Assembly (NCBI RefSeq): GCF_030161555.1
Contig: NZ_BSUK01000001.1
Span: 1,240,001-1,304,000, forward strand
Length of the DNA stretch: 64,000 bases
Direction: 5' to 3'
Source of the DNA: Luteimicrobium album
Lineage (GTDB): Bacteria; Actinomycetota; Actinomycetes; Actinomycetales; Cellulomonadaceae
Shown piece by piece: positions 8,367 through 16,932 of this stretch. Below the pieces are notes generated by a model. That model was not told the origin of the DNA and ran no database searches. It saw nothing but the letters and a program-made list of their open reading frames with translations. A program made the translations under genes and the position numbers. Numbering within the stretch: the first letter of the stretch is position 1; the number at the start of each line of letters is the position of its first letter.

Positions 8367-9620
8367 ATGCAGATCGCGAACTGGGCGGGGAACCATGACA
8401 TCACCGGCCGGGCGCTCGTCGAGGCGCGCACCGTCGAGGACGTGCAGCGCGCGGTCGCGGACGCCGACCGCGTCCGCCCCCTCGGGACCCGGCACTCGTT
8501 CAACGACCTCCCCGACACCACCGGCACGCTCCTCACGGTGACCTCGATCCCGGCCGACCCGGTGCTGGACGAGGCCGCGCGCACGGTGACCGTCGGCGCC
8601 GGCACGCGCTACGGCGAGCTCGCCGGCTGGCTCGCCGGCCGCGGCTGGGCGCTGCACAACCTCGGGTCCCTCCCCCACATCTCGGTCGGCGGCGCGGTCG
8701 CGACCGGCACGCACGGGTCGGGCGACGGCAACGGCTCGCTGTCGACGGCGGTCCGTGGGCTCGAGATCGTCGGGCCCGACGGCGCGCTGCGAACCCTCCG
8801 CGCGGACGACCCCGAGCTCGAGGGGAGCGTCGTCGCCCTGGGCGCGCTGGGCGTCGTCGTGCGCGTGACCCTCGCGGTCGAGCCCACCTACCTGGTCCGC
8901 CAGGACTCCTACCGCGACGTCCCGTGGGACGCGATCCTCGCGGACCTGCCCGCCGTGACGGGCGCCGGGTACAGCGTCAGCGTGTTCACGAACTGGGTGG
9001 ACGACGCCGTCGAGCAGGTGTGGGTCAAGCGTCGCGTGGGCGTCGAGGGACCGGAGGACGACGCCGTCCCCGACCTCCTCGGCGTACCGGCCTCCGGGCT
9101 CGCGCAGCCGCTCATCGTCCCGACCGACGAGGTCAACACGACCGCCCACCTGACGTCGGGCGCCTGGAACGAGCGCCTGCCGCACTTCCGGTTCGACGCG
9201 ACCCCGAGCGTCGGGGACGAGATCCAGACCGAGTACTTCGTCGCGCGGGAGGACGCTGCCGACGCGCTGCGGGCCGTGCGGGCGGTCGCGCCCGGGTTCG
9301 TCGACGCGCTCGTCGTCACGGAGCTGCGGACGGTCGCGGCCGACGACCTCTGGCTCAGCCCCGCGTACGGGCGCGACTCGCTCGCCCTCCACTTCACCTG
9401 GCGGAACGATCAGGCGCGTGTCCTGGCCGTACTGCCCGCGATCGAGGCCGCGCTCGAGCCGTTCGGCGCGCGTCCGCACTGGGGGAAGGTCCACCTGCTC
9501 GACGCCGCCACGCTCGCCGGGCGGTACCCACGGTTCGACGACGCCCGCGAGCTGGTCGCGCGCCGCGACCCGTCCGGGACGTTCCGCAACGACGCGATCG
9601 ACCGGGTGCTGGGGCGCTGA
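8367..9620 (+). CDS. FAD-linked alditol/xylitol oxidase
   Basis: A 417-residue VAO-fold flavoprotein very like actinobacterial alditol oxidase (AldO, about 418 residues). The N-terminal NWAGN signature begins the protein. The covalent-flavin motif HSFND places the linking histidine at His43, and the second FAD-binding segment with GGAVATGTHGSG is present near 112. The family oxidises xylitol, sorbitol or similar polyols at the terminal carbon with O2 and releases H2O2. The C-terminus with HWGK and the RxDP-like RRDPSGTFRND motif is intact. It stands alone between the Nudix and HNH genes. Confidence 0.88.
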   Translation: MQIANWAGNHDITGRALVEARTVEDVQRAVADADRVRPLGTRHSFNDLPDTTGTLLTVTSIPADPVLDEAARTVTVGAGTRYGELAGWLAGRGWALHNLGSLPHISVGGAVATGTHGSGDGNGSLSTAVRGLEIVGPDGALRTLRADDPELEGSVVALGALGVVVRVTLAVEPTYLVRQDSYRDVPWDAILADLPAVTGAGYSVSVFTNWVDDAVEQVWVKRRVGVEGPEDDAVPDLLGVPASGLAQPLIVPTDEVNTTAHLTSGAWNERLPHFRFDATPSVGDEIQTEYFVAREDAADALRAVRAVAPGFVDALVVTELRTVAADDLWLSPAYGRDSLALHFTWRNDQARVLAVLPAIEAALEPFGARPHWGKVHLLDAATLAGRYPRFDDARELVARRDPSGTFRNDAIDRVLGR

Positions 9621-9679
9621 GCCGGGCGCGGGCTCTCCACAGCGTGCGGTCGGGTCTGGCGCGGACACTCCGTTCCCGC

Positions 9680-9700
9680 TATAATCGAACACATGTTCGA
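9680..9700 (+). promoter_or_regulatory. SOS (LexA) box overlapping -10 element and start codon of HNH gene
   Basis: TATAAT at 9680-9685 is a consensus -10, and the ATG at 9693 follows seven bases later, so the transcript is probably leaderless. TCGAAC-ACAT-GTTCGA at 9685-9700 is a perfect match to the actinobacterial/Bacillus type LexA site TCGAAC-N4-GTTCGA. It covers the end of the -10 element, the transcription start and the first codons, an ideal repressor position. Confidence 0.88.
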
Positions 9701-11461
9701 ATCGTGGAGGGATGACGAAGGCGCTACGGGCGCCCCCGCGTCGGACCACGCCCGCCGCGCCTCGAGCGATCTCGACACGACCTCAGTCCGCGCCGACCAC
9801 GAGCCGCACGGCAGCTCATCGATCCTCGACCTCGCGCTCGCAAGCCTGCTGACCAGGGCGCTCGAGCTCCGCGAGGAGAGCTGGAGCCATGGCATCGCCC
9901 GGCCGGCCAGCGGAGGGGACGATCCGGCCGCGAGCGGCGGCACCCCGCACGAAGGGACCGGTAGCGACCCGGCGCACGACCGTGCGGGCATCGACGCGGC
10001 CGTCCTGGGCAAGGCCGACGCGCTCTCGCGCGCCGCGCTCGCCGACCTGGGCGACGACGCCCTGATCGACGCCGTCGTGGGGTGGCAGCACGTCGCTTCG
10101 TGGGCGGCGGCGGCGCAGGCGCGGGTCGTCGGTGAGCTCCTCGCGCGTGGCGGCGCGTCGGCGGTGGCACTCGAAGCCGTTACCCACGAGCTCACAGCGG
10201 CGCTCGTGACGTCCCGCCACACGGCAGCCAAGCTCGCCGGGCGTGCGGCGGCGCTGTCGGTGACGCCTGAGGTAGCCGACGCCCTCGCGGACGGTCGCAT
10301 CGACACCGCACGCGCCGACGCGCTCCTCAGCAGCGAGACCGTCCCGCCCCTCTCCGTCAGCAGGTCGCAGCCGACCTCGTCGGCTCGGCCGAGCGGCCAG
10401 GACCCGCGACCGGGCTGACACCACGACAGCTGCGGGACCGTCTCCGTCGTGCCGCCATCGAGACCGACCCCGACGCCGCGGCGCAGCGAGCCGAGACCGC
10501 GGCAGCGGAACGCCACGTCTGGATCGACCCCGCACCCGACCAGATGGCCTGGCTGACCGCGCACCTGCCCGCTGCGGACGCGGCCCGTATCTGGGCGCGC
10601 CTCGACGCATCGGCACGCCACGCCGTGCGCCTGCCCGGCGAGGACCGCACGCTCGGCCAGCTTCGCGCGGACGCCCTGACACAGCTCGTCACCACCAGCA
10701 CCGACGGCACGGCAGCGCCCGCCACACACGGCAGCGAACGCTCGACGCCCTCGGCTCCGATCGGACGCGATACCGCGGGCGCGGCCGAGGACGGTGTCCT
10801 GACCGTGGCCACGGACAGCGAGCCCACGCGACCTGTTCCCGTGGTGAAGACCGTCGTCAACGTCACCGTCTCCGCCGACGCCCTGCTCGGGCTGGACGAG
10901 TCACCCGCTCAGCTCGCGGGCTACGGGCCGGTGCCCGCCGCGGTCGCTCGCGTGCTCGCCTCCGACGGTGACGCCACCTGGCGGCGCATCCTCACCGACC
11001 CCACGACCGGTGCCGTGACCGACGTGTCGCGCACCGGCTATCGGCCGGGCGTCGTCCTCGGTGACCTCGTCCGCACCCGCGAGCCGGTCTGCACCTTTCC
11101 GGGTTGCCAGGTGCCCTCCGCACGGTGCGACCTGGACCACATCGAGCCCTTCGACCCTGCGCACAGCACGGTCGGACAGACAAGGGCCTCGAATCTCCAC
11201 CCCGTGTGCCGGGCTCACCACAACGCCAAGACGCACGACGGCTGGTCGACGCGCGCCGACGACGACGGGAGCATCACGTGGAGCGCGCCGTCGGGGCACG
11301 AGTACCGCGTCCCGCCCACACCGAGCAGCCCGAGCCACGCACCCGACGCGGTGAGCCCAGCGCGACCAAGACCACGCCGAGCCGAACCGCACGACCCGGG
11401 CGCTCCACCGTCGGGGACCGCCCCAGCGCCCGTAGACCCGCTCGGGGATCCACCGTTCTGA
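9693..11461 (+). CDS. DUF222/13E12-family HNH endonuclease, frameshifted
   Basis: The N-terminal DUF222 region (about residues 90-330) contains the usual ALxxARAxALLS and TPRQLRDRLRRAAIETDPDAAA blocks, and the C-terminus has an HNH nuclease fold: two CxxC-like cysteines in CTFPGCQ, the catalytic CDLDHIEPF and HNAK segments (about 11095-11235). The two halves are in different frames; one base is missing near 10350-10362, and restoring it gives about 589 residues without a stop. The low-complexity, polar N-terminus and C-terminus are normal for this multicopy actinobacterial family. An SOS box covers the start, so expression should rise after DNA damage. Biological role of the family is unproven. 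Confidence 0.85.
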
Positions 11462-11510
11462 CGCACCGCTCGGACCGACCCCGAGCGTCAGCACTGCTCA
11501 TCACCTCAGC

Positions 11511-11579
11511 ACCGCACGGTCGCCTCAGCGCTGCTCGATCATGTGAGTACCGCGCGGTCGCCTCAGCGCTGCTCGGTCA
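11511..11579. repeat. Tandem duplication of the 3' end of the winged-helix regulator gene
   Basis: A 31-base unit at 11511-11541 is repeated at 11549-11579 with two mismatches (period 38). The second copy contains the last codons and stop of the regulator gene on the minus strand; the first is a non-coding echo downstream. No function is visible. Confidence 0.75.
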
Positions 11580-11886
11580 CGGCGGTCGTCGCTGCAGCCC
11601 CGTCGACGATCGCCCGCAGTGCCGCGACGTGGCCCTCGTAGGCGGACCTGCCGGCCCGGGTCAGCGACGCGGAGGTCCAGGTCCGGCCGGACCGCCTGGT
11701 CTTCTGGACCTTCACGTAGCCGGCGTCCTCAAGGACCTTGAGGTGCTTGGACAGGACGGAGTCGGAGACGTCGAGCGCGTCGCGCACGGCCGCGAACTCG
11801 AGTCCGGCGACCGACGCGAGCATCGCGACGATCCGCAGCCGCTGCGGGGCGTGGATGACCTCGTCGAAGCGAAGCTCGGCGGTCAT
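11563..11886 (-). CDS. Winged-helix transcriptional regulator (ArsR/MarR-like)
   Basis: A 107-residue one-domain DNA-binding protein. It begins with LRFDEVIHAPQRLRIVAML, followed by the helix-turn-helix FAAVRDALDVSDSVLSKHLKVLEDAGYV (about residues 32-60) and a wing with QKTRRSGRTWT. No metal-binding cysteines are present, so it is not a metal sensor. Its ATG overlaps the stop of the upstream membrane protein gene as ATGA, so both are co-translated. It probably controls this two-gene unit through the repeats over the promoter. This regulator plus membrane protein pairing is common in actinobacteria, but the signal is unknown. Confidence 0.85.
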   Translation of the reverse strand: MTAELRFDEVIHAPQRLRIVAMLASVAGLEFAAVRDALDVSDSVLSKHLKVLEDAGYVKVQKTRRSGRTWTSASLTRAGRSAYEGHVAALRAIVDGAAATTAVTEQR

Positions 11887-12449
11887 CGCTGGTGCCCGCC
11901 GTCGTCCTGCCCCTCGAGGAGCTCGAAGAGCGCGGCGTCGTACCGGCGGCTGAGGACCCAGCACGCCACCCCGGCGCAGATCGCGACGATCGGCACACCG
12001 AGCGGGAACCCGTGGTGCCCGTCGAAGTAGGACGCGACGGCCGCGACCCCGAGCACGACGATGAGCCACGGGTAGAGCCCACGCGGTCGGGGATTGCCCG
12101 CCCCCAGAACGATGCCGGTGCGCTGCCGGTAGATGCCGGCGAGCATGCCGAGCCCGATCGCCGAGACGAGCACGCCGGCGATGAACCAGACGTCCGGCAA
12201 CCCGATCGACAGGATCAGGAGCCCGCAGAGCGCCCCGTACACCGGGTTGTACCAGCGCGGGCCGCGACGCATGCGCTCGGCGACGAGCAGCTTCGACTCG
12301 GCGACGGCGTCGAGGGCGGCGCGGGCGGCGTCCGCGTCGCCGACAGCAGGGACGGGAGCGCGCCCCGGGTCCGTCTGCGGGGCGTCGGGCCGAGGCAACT
12401 CGGATTGTGGGGACTCGGGCTGCGGGGCGCCGGTGGCATCGTTTTCCAT
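11883..12449 (-). CDS. Four-TM membrane protein of a regulator/membrane-protein pair
   Basis: A 188-residue protein of unknown function. The first 60 residues are rich in Pro, Glu and Gln. A soluble helix with ERMRRGPRWYNPVYG follows, then about four hydrophobic segments between residues 90 and 175. The ATG at 12449 is chosen because it sits inside the palindrome that makes up the likely operator and gives a natural Pro-rich N-terminus. Its stop overlaps the regulator start. The family is often encoded together with such small winged-helix regulators; a role in envelope stress has not been shown. Confidence 0.75.
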   Translation of the reverse strand: MENDATGAPQPESPQSELPRPDAPQTDPGRAPVPAVGDADAARAALDAVAESKLLVAERMRRGPRWYNPVYGALCGLLILSIGLPDVWFIAGVLVSAIGLGMLAGIYRQRTGIVLGAGNPRPRGLYPWLIVVLGVAAVASYFDGHHGFPLGVPIVAICAGVACWVLSRRYDAALFELLEGQDDGGHQR

Positions 12450-12476
12450 GTTGGAAAGTGTGCCCGTCACTTTCCA
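12443..12476. promoter_or_regulatory. Three half-site operator at start of membrane protein/regulator operon
   Basis: TGGAAAGTG (12452-12460), seven bases, CACTTTCCA (12468-12476) is a perfect 9-bp inverted repeat. It shares its left arm with a second palindrome, TTTCCA-TGT-TGGAAA (12443-12457), which contains the start codon. This leaves three evenly spaced TGGAAA half-sites immediately upstream of and over the translation start. The probable ligand is the winged-helix protein encoded second in the operon. Confidence 0.65.
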
Positions 12477-12514
12477 TGTCGTCAAGTCACAACACGCCGC
12501 TCCTCGCCGAGTCG

Positions 12515-12567
12515 GCGGGAACCTCGCGAGACACGGGGAATCCCCCACTGACTCGCGAGGTTCCCGC
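12515..12567. repeat. Perfect 16-bp inverted repeat in divergent intergenic region
   Basis: GCGGGAACCTCGCGAG at 12515-12530 is repeated as its exact reverse complement at 12552-12567. The 21-base loop holds a nested GGGG-AAT-CCCC. It would form a strong hairpin, but lies between two divergent starts where a terminator is not expected. Confidence 0.7.
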
Positions 12568-12639
12568 TGGCCCGCAGAAGAGCTCGGGACCTCGGACGGC
12601 GGCCACCGGCCGTGAACAGCGCCGACTAGCGTGACGAGG

Positions 12640-13281
12640 GTGCCGACCCTCCTCCGCCTGGACTCCTCCTACGACGACGCGGCCTCCGTCTCCCGCCTCC
12701 TCACCGACGCCTTCACCCGGTCGTGGCTCGCGGGCGGGCCGGGCCGCGCCGTCGTCGAGCACGACCTGCGCACGGACCCGGTCCCACCGCCCGGAAGCGG
12801 GGCGCTGCACTGGGCGCCGGGGCTCCGCGGGCCGGACGCTCTCGTACCGGCGGACGCGAGCGCCGCGCAGGCGCGCGTCCTCGACGAGCTCCTCGCCGCG
12901 GACGCCGTCGTGATCGGCGCGCCGCTCTACAACTACGGGCTGCCCGCGACGCTCAAGGCCTGGGTCGACCAGGTGCACGTCCCTGGCACCACCGCACCGT
13001 TCGGCGAGGGCGGACCGAAGCCGTTGCGCGGACGGCCCGCGGTCGTCGTCGCGACGCGCGGCACCGCCCACGACGGCGACTCCGAGGCCGAGGGTCGCGA
13101 CCACGCCCTGCCGGTGCTTCGGCTGATCCTGGGCGAGGCGCTCGGGATGGACGTCCACGTCGTCGTCGTGGACCGCACGCTCAGCCTCACGACGCCGGCG
13201 TTCGTCGACGACCGCGAGCGCTTCGAGAAGCGCTTCGCCGCCGCGACCACGGAGCTGGAGGCGCTCGCGGCGCACCTCTGA
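12640..13281 (+). CDS. FMN-dependent NADH-azoreductase/NAD(P)H quinone oxidoreductase family protein
   Basis: A flavodoxin-like protein of 213 residues. It has the LRLDSSYDDAASVSRLLTDAF start of the azoreductase family (phosphate-binding loop followed by a helix), the central VIGAPLYNYGLPATLKAWVDQV block that binds flavin, and the VVATRGT strand. These enzymes pass two electrons from NAD(P)H to quinones or azo dyes. GTG 12640 is preferred over GTG 12631 because TAGCGT at 12627-12632 ends seven bases before it, as in other probable leaderless genes of this window. Confidence 0.83.
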   Translation: MPTLLRLDSSYDDAASVSRLLTDAFTRSWLAGGPGRAVVEHDLRTDPVPPPGSGALHWAPGLRGPDALVPADASAAQARVLDELLAADAVVIGAPLYNYGLPATLKAWVDQVHVPGTTAPFGEGGPKPLRGRPAVVVATRGTAHDGDSEAEGRDHALPVLRLILGEALGMDVHVVVVDRTLSLTTPAFVDDRERFEKRFAAATTELEALAAHL

Positions 13282-13335
13282 CCGCGACGGGCGCGATGAG
13301 TCGGGCACCGTGTCGGAGTCTCCCTCTAGCGTGGG

Positions 13336-13351
13336 TGTGACCCAGATCACA
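13336..13351. promoter_or_regulatory. CRP/GlxR-type binding site upstream of ABC exporter
   Basis: TGTGA-CCCAGA-TCACA matches the CRP-family consensus TGTGA-N6-TCACA exactly, with one further paired base on each side. It lies 36 bases before the ATG of the ATP-binding protein gene and just downstream of a TAGCGT -10-like hexamer (13327-13332), a position that would suggest repression from that promoter or activation of a second one. Confidence 0.7.
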
Positions 13352-13387
13352 CTTACGTGCCCGCCGCAACCGTCAGAAGGAACTCCG

Positions 13388-14404
13388 ATGGACCCCACGG
13401 ACCCCGATCTCGCCGTCCGCGCCCGCGGACTCGTGAAGCGCTACAAGGAGGTCACGGCCCTCGCGGGCGTCGACCTCGACGTCCCCCGCGGCTCCGTCCT
13501 GGGGTTGTTGGGCCCCAACGGCGCCGGCAAGACGACGATCGTCCGCATCCTGTCCACCCTCCTGCCCGCGGACGAGGGCACGGCAGAGGTGGCCGGCGTC
13601 GACGTCCGGCGCGACCCCGCAGGCGTCCGGCGCCAGATCGGCCTGTCGGGGCAGTACGCGGCCGTCGACGAGTACCTGACCGGCTTCGAGAACCTCGTGA
13701 TGATCGGCCGGCTCTACCACCTGGGCAAGAAGCGCAGTGCGGAACGGGCGCGCGAGCTCCTCGCCGACTTCCGCCTCGACGAGGCCGGCGACCGCCCCAC
13801 GCGCACGTACTCGGGCGGCATGCGCCGTCGGCTGGACCTCGCGGGCGCGCTCGTCGCCGACCCGCCCGTCCTGTTCCTCGACGAGCCCACGACCGGTCTC
13901 GACCCGCGCGGCCGCACCGACATGTGGGAGGTCATCCGGTCCCTCGTCTCGGGCGGCACGACCCTCCTCCTCACGACCCAGTACCTCGAGGAGGCCGACA
14001 TGCTCGCCGATGACATCGTCGTCATCGACCGCGGCCGGATCATCGCCCGCGGCACGGCGGACGAGCTCAAGCGCCAGGTCGGCGGGGAGCAGCTCGAGGT
14101 CACCGTGCGCGAGGCGGCGAGGCTCGACGACGCCGAGCGCCTCCTCACGCCGCTCGGATCCGGCCGGCCGTACGTCGACCGCGAGCGCCGCACGTTCTCG
14201 GTGAGCGTCGGGACGGGCGTCCAGGCGCTCACCGCGGCCCTGCGGGAGCTCGAGTCCGCGGGCATCGAGCTCGACGACGTCGGGCTGCGGCGGCCGACCC
14301 TCGACGACGTGTTCCTCACGCTGACCGGGCACGTCGCCGAGGACGACGACGACCCGGGTGCCACCGAGGGCGCCGACGCGAACGCGAAGGAGACGGTCCG
14401 ATGA
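13388..14404 (+). CDS. ABC exporter ATP-binding protein, DrrA family
   Basis: A 338-residue ATPase for drug or lipid export. Walker A GPNGAGKTT (about residues 42-50), the Q-loop LSGQYAAVDEYLTGFENL, signature YSGGMRRRLDLAGAL (about 139-153), Walker B VLFLDEPTTGLDP and the switch His region with TQYLEEAD are all present. The C-terminal extension (about 230-325) is typical of the daunorubicin-resistance (DrrA) group. It pairs with the following permease gene; its stop overlaps the probable natural ATG at 14401. A CRP-type site lies upstream. Confidence 0.92.
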   Translation: MDPTDPDLAVRARGLVKRYKEVTALAGVDLDVPRGSVLGLLGPNGAGKTTIVRILSTLLPADEGTAEVAGVDVRRDPAGVRRQIGLSGQYAAVDEYLTGFENLVMIGRLYHLGKKRSAERARELLADFRLDEAGDRPTRTYSGGMRRRLDLAGALVADPPVLFLDEPTTGLDPRGRTDMWEVIRSLVSGGTTLLLTTQYLEEADMLADDIVVIDRGRIIARGTADELKRQVGGEQLEVTVREAARLDDAERLLTPLGSGRPYVDRERRTFSVSVGTGVQALTAALRELESAGIELDDVGLRRPTLDDVFLTLTGHVAEDDDDPGATEGADANAKETVR

Positions 14405-14414
14405 GAGCCCCTAC

Positions 14415-15206
14415 GTGCTGTCCGACGCGTCCGTCGTGGCGTGGCGCAACATCATCAAGATCAAGCGCGTGCCCGACCTCCTGGTCTTCACGACGCTCTC
14501 CCCGATCATGTTCGTGCTGCTGTTCGCGTACGTGTTCGGCGGGGCGATCGGCCAGAACGGGAACGCGCAGGAGTACCGCGAGTTCCTCATGGCGGGGATC
14601 TTCGCGCAGACCGTGATCTTCGGGGCGACCATCACGGGCGCTGGCCTCGCCGAGGACGTGAAGAAGGGCGTGATCGACCGGTTCCGGTCGCTGCCGATGG
14701 CGCCGTCGGCGGTCCTCACGGGCCGCACCCTGTCGGACGTCATCAACAACGTCATCGTGCTCGTCGTCATGTCGCTCACGGGCCTGATCGTGGGCTGGCG
14801 GATCCGGGACGGCTTCTGGGACGCCGCAGCGGGCTACCTGCTGCTCATCGTGTTCGCGTACGCGGTGTCGTGGATCATGGCGTGGATCGGGATGCTCGTG
14901 CCCAGCCCGGAGGTCGTGAACAACGCGTCGTTCATCGTGATCTTCCCGCTCACGTTCATCGCGGTGACGTTCGTCCCGCTCGACACCCTGCCCGGCCCGC
15001 TGCAGTCGATCGCCGAGTGGAACCCGGTGTCGTCGGCGACGCAGGCGTCGCGCGAGCTGTTCGGCAACATCCCCGCCGGGACGCCCGAAACGACCGCCTG
15101 GCCGCTCCAGCACGCCGCGCTGTACACGCTGATCTGGACCGTCGTGATCCTGCTGATCTTCGTGCCGCTCGCGAACCTCCAGTACCGCCGGTCGACGAGC
15201 CGCTGA
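14415..15206 (+). CDS. ABC-2 type permease, DrrB family, start region frameshifted
   Basis: The membrane partner of the upstream ATPase, about 263 residues with six helices and the ABC-2 signature [20 protein letters not shown]. The family exports hydrophobic drugs or lipids. The ATG at 14401 overlaps the ATPase stop as ATGA, the usual arrangement, but is one base out of frame with the permease; a lost base in the first codons (about 14404-14408) would restore it. As sequenced, translation could begin at GTG 14415. The C-terminus, with [10 protein letters not shown], is normal. Confidence 0.85.
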   Translation: MLSDASVVAWRNIIKIKRVPDLLVFTTLSPIMFVLLFAYVFGGAIGQNGNAQEYREFLMAGIFAQTVIFGATITGAGLAEDVKKGVIDRFRSLPMAPSAVLTGRTLSDVINNVIVLVVMSLTGLIVGWRIRDGFWDAAAGYLLLIVFAYAVSWIMAWIGMLVPSPEVVNNASFIVIFPLTFIAVTFVPLDTLPGPLQSIAEWNPVSSATQASRELFGNIPAGTPETTAWPLQHAALYTLIWTVVILLIFVPLANLQYRRSTSR

Positions 15207-15249
15207 CCGGGCCGGCCGGGTCGGGACGCCGACCGGCGCGTCCGTGGGC

Positions 15250-15525
15250 TCAAGCCTCGGCGAGCACCGCGTCGAGGCGGCGCCACGCCGCCTCGACCCC
15301 GTCGGGGATGGTCGTCCGGTAGTAGGGGATGAACGCCACGGCCTGCTGGATCACCCACCCGCGTCCGCGCGCCCACGTCGCGTCGTCGAAACCGGCGTGC
15401 TCGCGGAAGACTGGCCGCGCCACCGTCGGGAGCGCCCACGCGACCATCGCGTCGCACGCCGGGTCACCCAGTCCGGTCGCGCTCCAGTCGATCAGCCCGA
15501 CGACGCCGTCCGCGTCGAGGCATGG
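15250..15525 (-). pseudogene. 3' remnant of an aminoglycoside phosphotransferase-like kinase
   Basis: Only the last about 90 residues of an APH-type kinase remain. They contain the metal-binding [15 protein letters not shown] segment and the usual C-terminal helices with [11 protein letters not shown]. The catalytic HGDLxxxN loop and the whole N-lobe, which should be encoded to the right, are missing. At about 15525 the sequence changes into the 3' part of an unrelated gene on the other strand. No start codon with a ribosome site is present, so no product is expected. Confidence 0.7.
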
Positions 15526-15633
15526 GCGCTCGACCGTTACCGGGGCGGGCGGCTCGTCGAGAGCCGCATCCTCATGGACGCCCTCGGACTGCTCGGGCAG
15601 CTCGGCGTCCTCCCACCCCGGGACGGTGTCTGA
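15526..15633 (+). pseudogene. 3' remnant of a SnoaL-like/NTF2-fold cyclase gene
   Basis: The reading frame ends with the tail typical of SnoaL-like polyketide/ester cyclases: [21 protein letters not shown] followed by a Pro-rich end. Only about 35 residues have this character; before about 15526 the frame is merely antisense to the kinase remnant. The 5' two thirds of the gene are missing. Together with the neighbouring kinase remnant this marks one deletion junction. Confidence 0.55.
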
Positions 15634-16281
15634 GCCCCGCCCGGGACCGGCAGACCGGAAGGAGGGCCCCGAGTCCGTCCTCGTCGAGCCCGAACACCCG
15701 GTGCGCGACGTCCGCGAGCCGGCCGTCGTCGGCGTCGTAGTCCTCAGGAGCGAGCCCACGCTCGGTCTCGCGCCACAGCACGTTCGGGACGTCGACGACC
15801 GTCAGCCCCGGCCACGGCGACCGCACCAGCCAGTACCGGCCGTCCGTCTGTCCGACGTCGTTCTCCGTGAGCCACTCGGGCCTGGTCTCAGGCACGCTGC
15901 GCCGGTGCGCCTCGGGCCAGAGCCGCCAGGCGCCCTGGTGGCCGGTCACGTCCTCGAGCGGGGTGAACCCGGCGTCACGCACGGCGACCGCTCCGGGCGG
16001 GAGCAGGTCGTCGCACCACACCGGACCGAGGTCCGCTCGGCGAAGCACCTCGACCTCGACGCGAGCCTCGGCCTCGGCCACCCCTCGCCGTCCCGGCGTC
16101 CGACGCAGCGGGCGACGATCGCCTCGTCGTCACCCGCGGCCCACAGCGCCTCGCACCCGGCGCACGTGCCGACGTCTCCCCCGAACGTCCGGCCCTCGCC
16201 GTCGTACCGGAAGCCGGCGAGGCGCGCGTCGAGGCGGTGGAGCCACACCGCGGGCTCGCCGCAGAAGATGCAGTCCGTCAC
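15572..16281 (-). CDS. Conserved hypothetical protein with N-terminal zinc-ribbon-like cysteines, frameshifted
   Basis: The N-terminus has two CxxC pairs (CIFCGEP and CAGC) about 35 residues apart, suggesting a structural zinc site. The rest, with [18 protein letters not shown] and [20 protein letters not shown], is soluble and not recognised. The frame breaks near 16080-16085, where one G of a G-run seems lost; adding it joins both parts (about 236 residues). GTG at 16281 follows a minus-strand TACGGT by six bases, fitting a leaderless start. The last 60 bases overlap the cyclase remnant in antisense, so the true C-terminus may be altered. Confidence 0.6.
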
Positions 16282-16309
16282 GGTCCGACCGTAGCCCGGC
16301 GCACGCTGG

Positions 16310-16672
16310 TCAGGGCTCGGTCTCGGCTCGTCCCGGGTCCAGGGACCGGAGCACCGACGCCACGGTGTCCTCGGCGGTCTGATCGGTGCTCACGCCCACC
16401 CAGAGCCGGGACGACGGACGACGGCGTTCCCCCGTGCTCCCCGCGATCGTCCCGAGGTGCCGTGGCGGCACGTGCGCGACGTAGCCCGCCGCCCCGGCGA
16501 CGCGGAGCGCCTCGAGCACCGGCACGACCGTCTCCGGGAAAAGGTCGGCGAGGGGCGCCCACCCGACGTCGTCGAGCCCGTTGCCCTGACCGCCCGCGGG
16601 CAGCCACCACAGCCGTCCGACCGCACCCGACGGGCGGTCCACCTCGACGTTGCGCAACACTGAACCGGTCAT
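16310..16672 (-). CDS. Hypothetical protein, 120 residues
   Basis: I do not recognise this protein. It is soluble, with a WWLPAGGQGNGLDDVGWAPL central region, and its codon use fits the genome (G/C in third positions throughout). It would start at ATG 16672 and end 29 bases before the zinc-ribbon-like gene. No domain is assigned. The 260 bases to its right (16673-16932) show no gene. Confidence 0.5.
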   Translation of the reverse strand: MTGSVLRNVEVDRPSGAVGRLWWLPAGGQGNGLDDVGWAPLADLFPETVVPVLEALRVAGAAGYVAHVPPRHLGTIAGSTGERRRPSSRLWVGVSTDQTAEDTVASVLRSLDPGRAETEP

Positions 16673-16932
16673 GGCGACCTCCGGCGCTCGTACCGCCCGC
16701 GGGCGGTTCGTCGTCAGAACCCGTCGGCCGTCCGGCAGCTCGGCCCTCGCCCACGTCGCCGCGGGACCGGGGGCGCGGCGAGGTTCACCGCCGCACGGGC
16801 ATGCATGCCACCCGCCTTCTCAGCGTACGTCCGACACCCGGTCGTGCGGCGAGCCCGGCCGCCCCGTCGAACCGACGCTGATCGTCGTCCGTGAGGGCTG
16901 AGAGCGACAACCTGCGTCGGTTCGATGACGCG

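Noticed and set aside
9693..11461. HNH endonuclease considered as a defence or restriction gene
   Set aside because: DUF222/13E12 fusion and the SOS box identify a widespread repeat family; no methyltransferase or other defence gene adjoins it. The broken methyltransferase at 5.1-6.0 kb is a small-molecule type, not DNA-specific.
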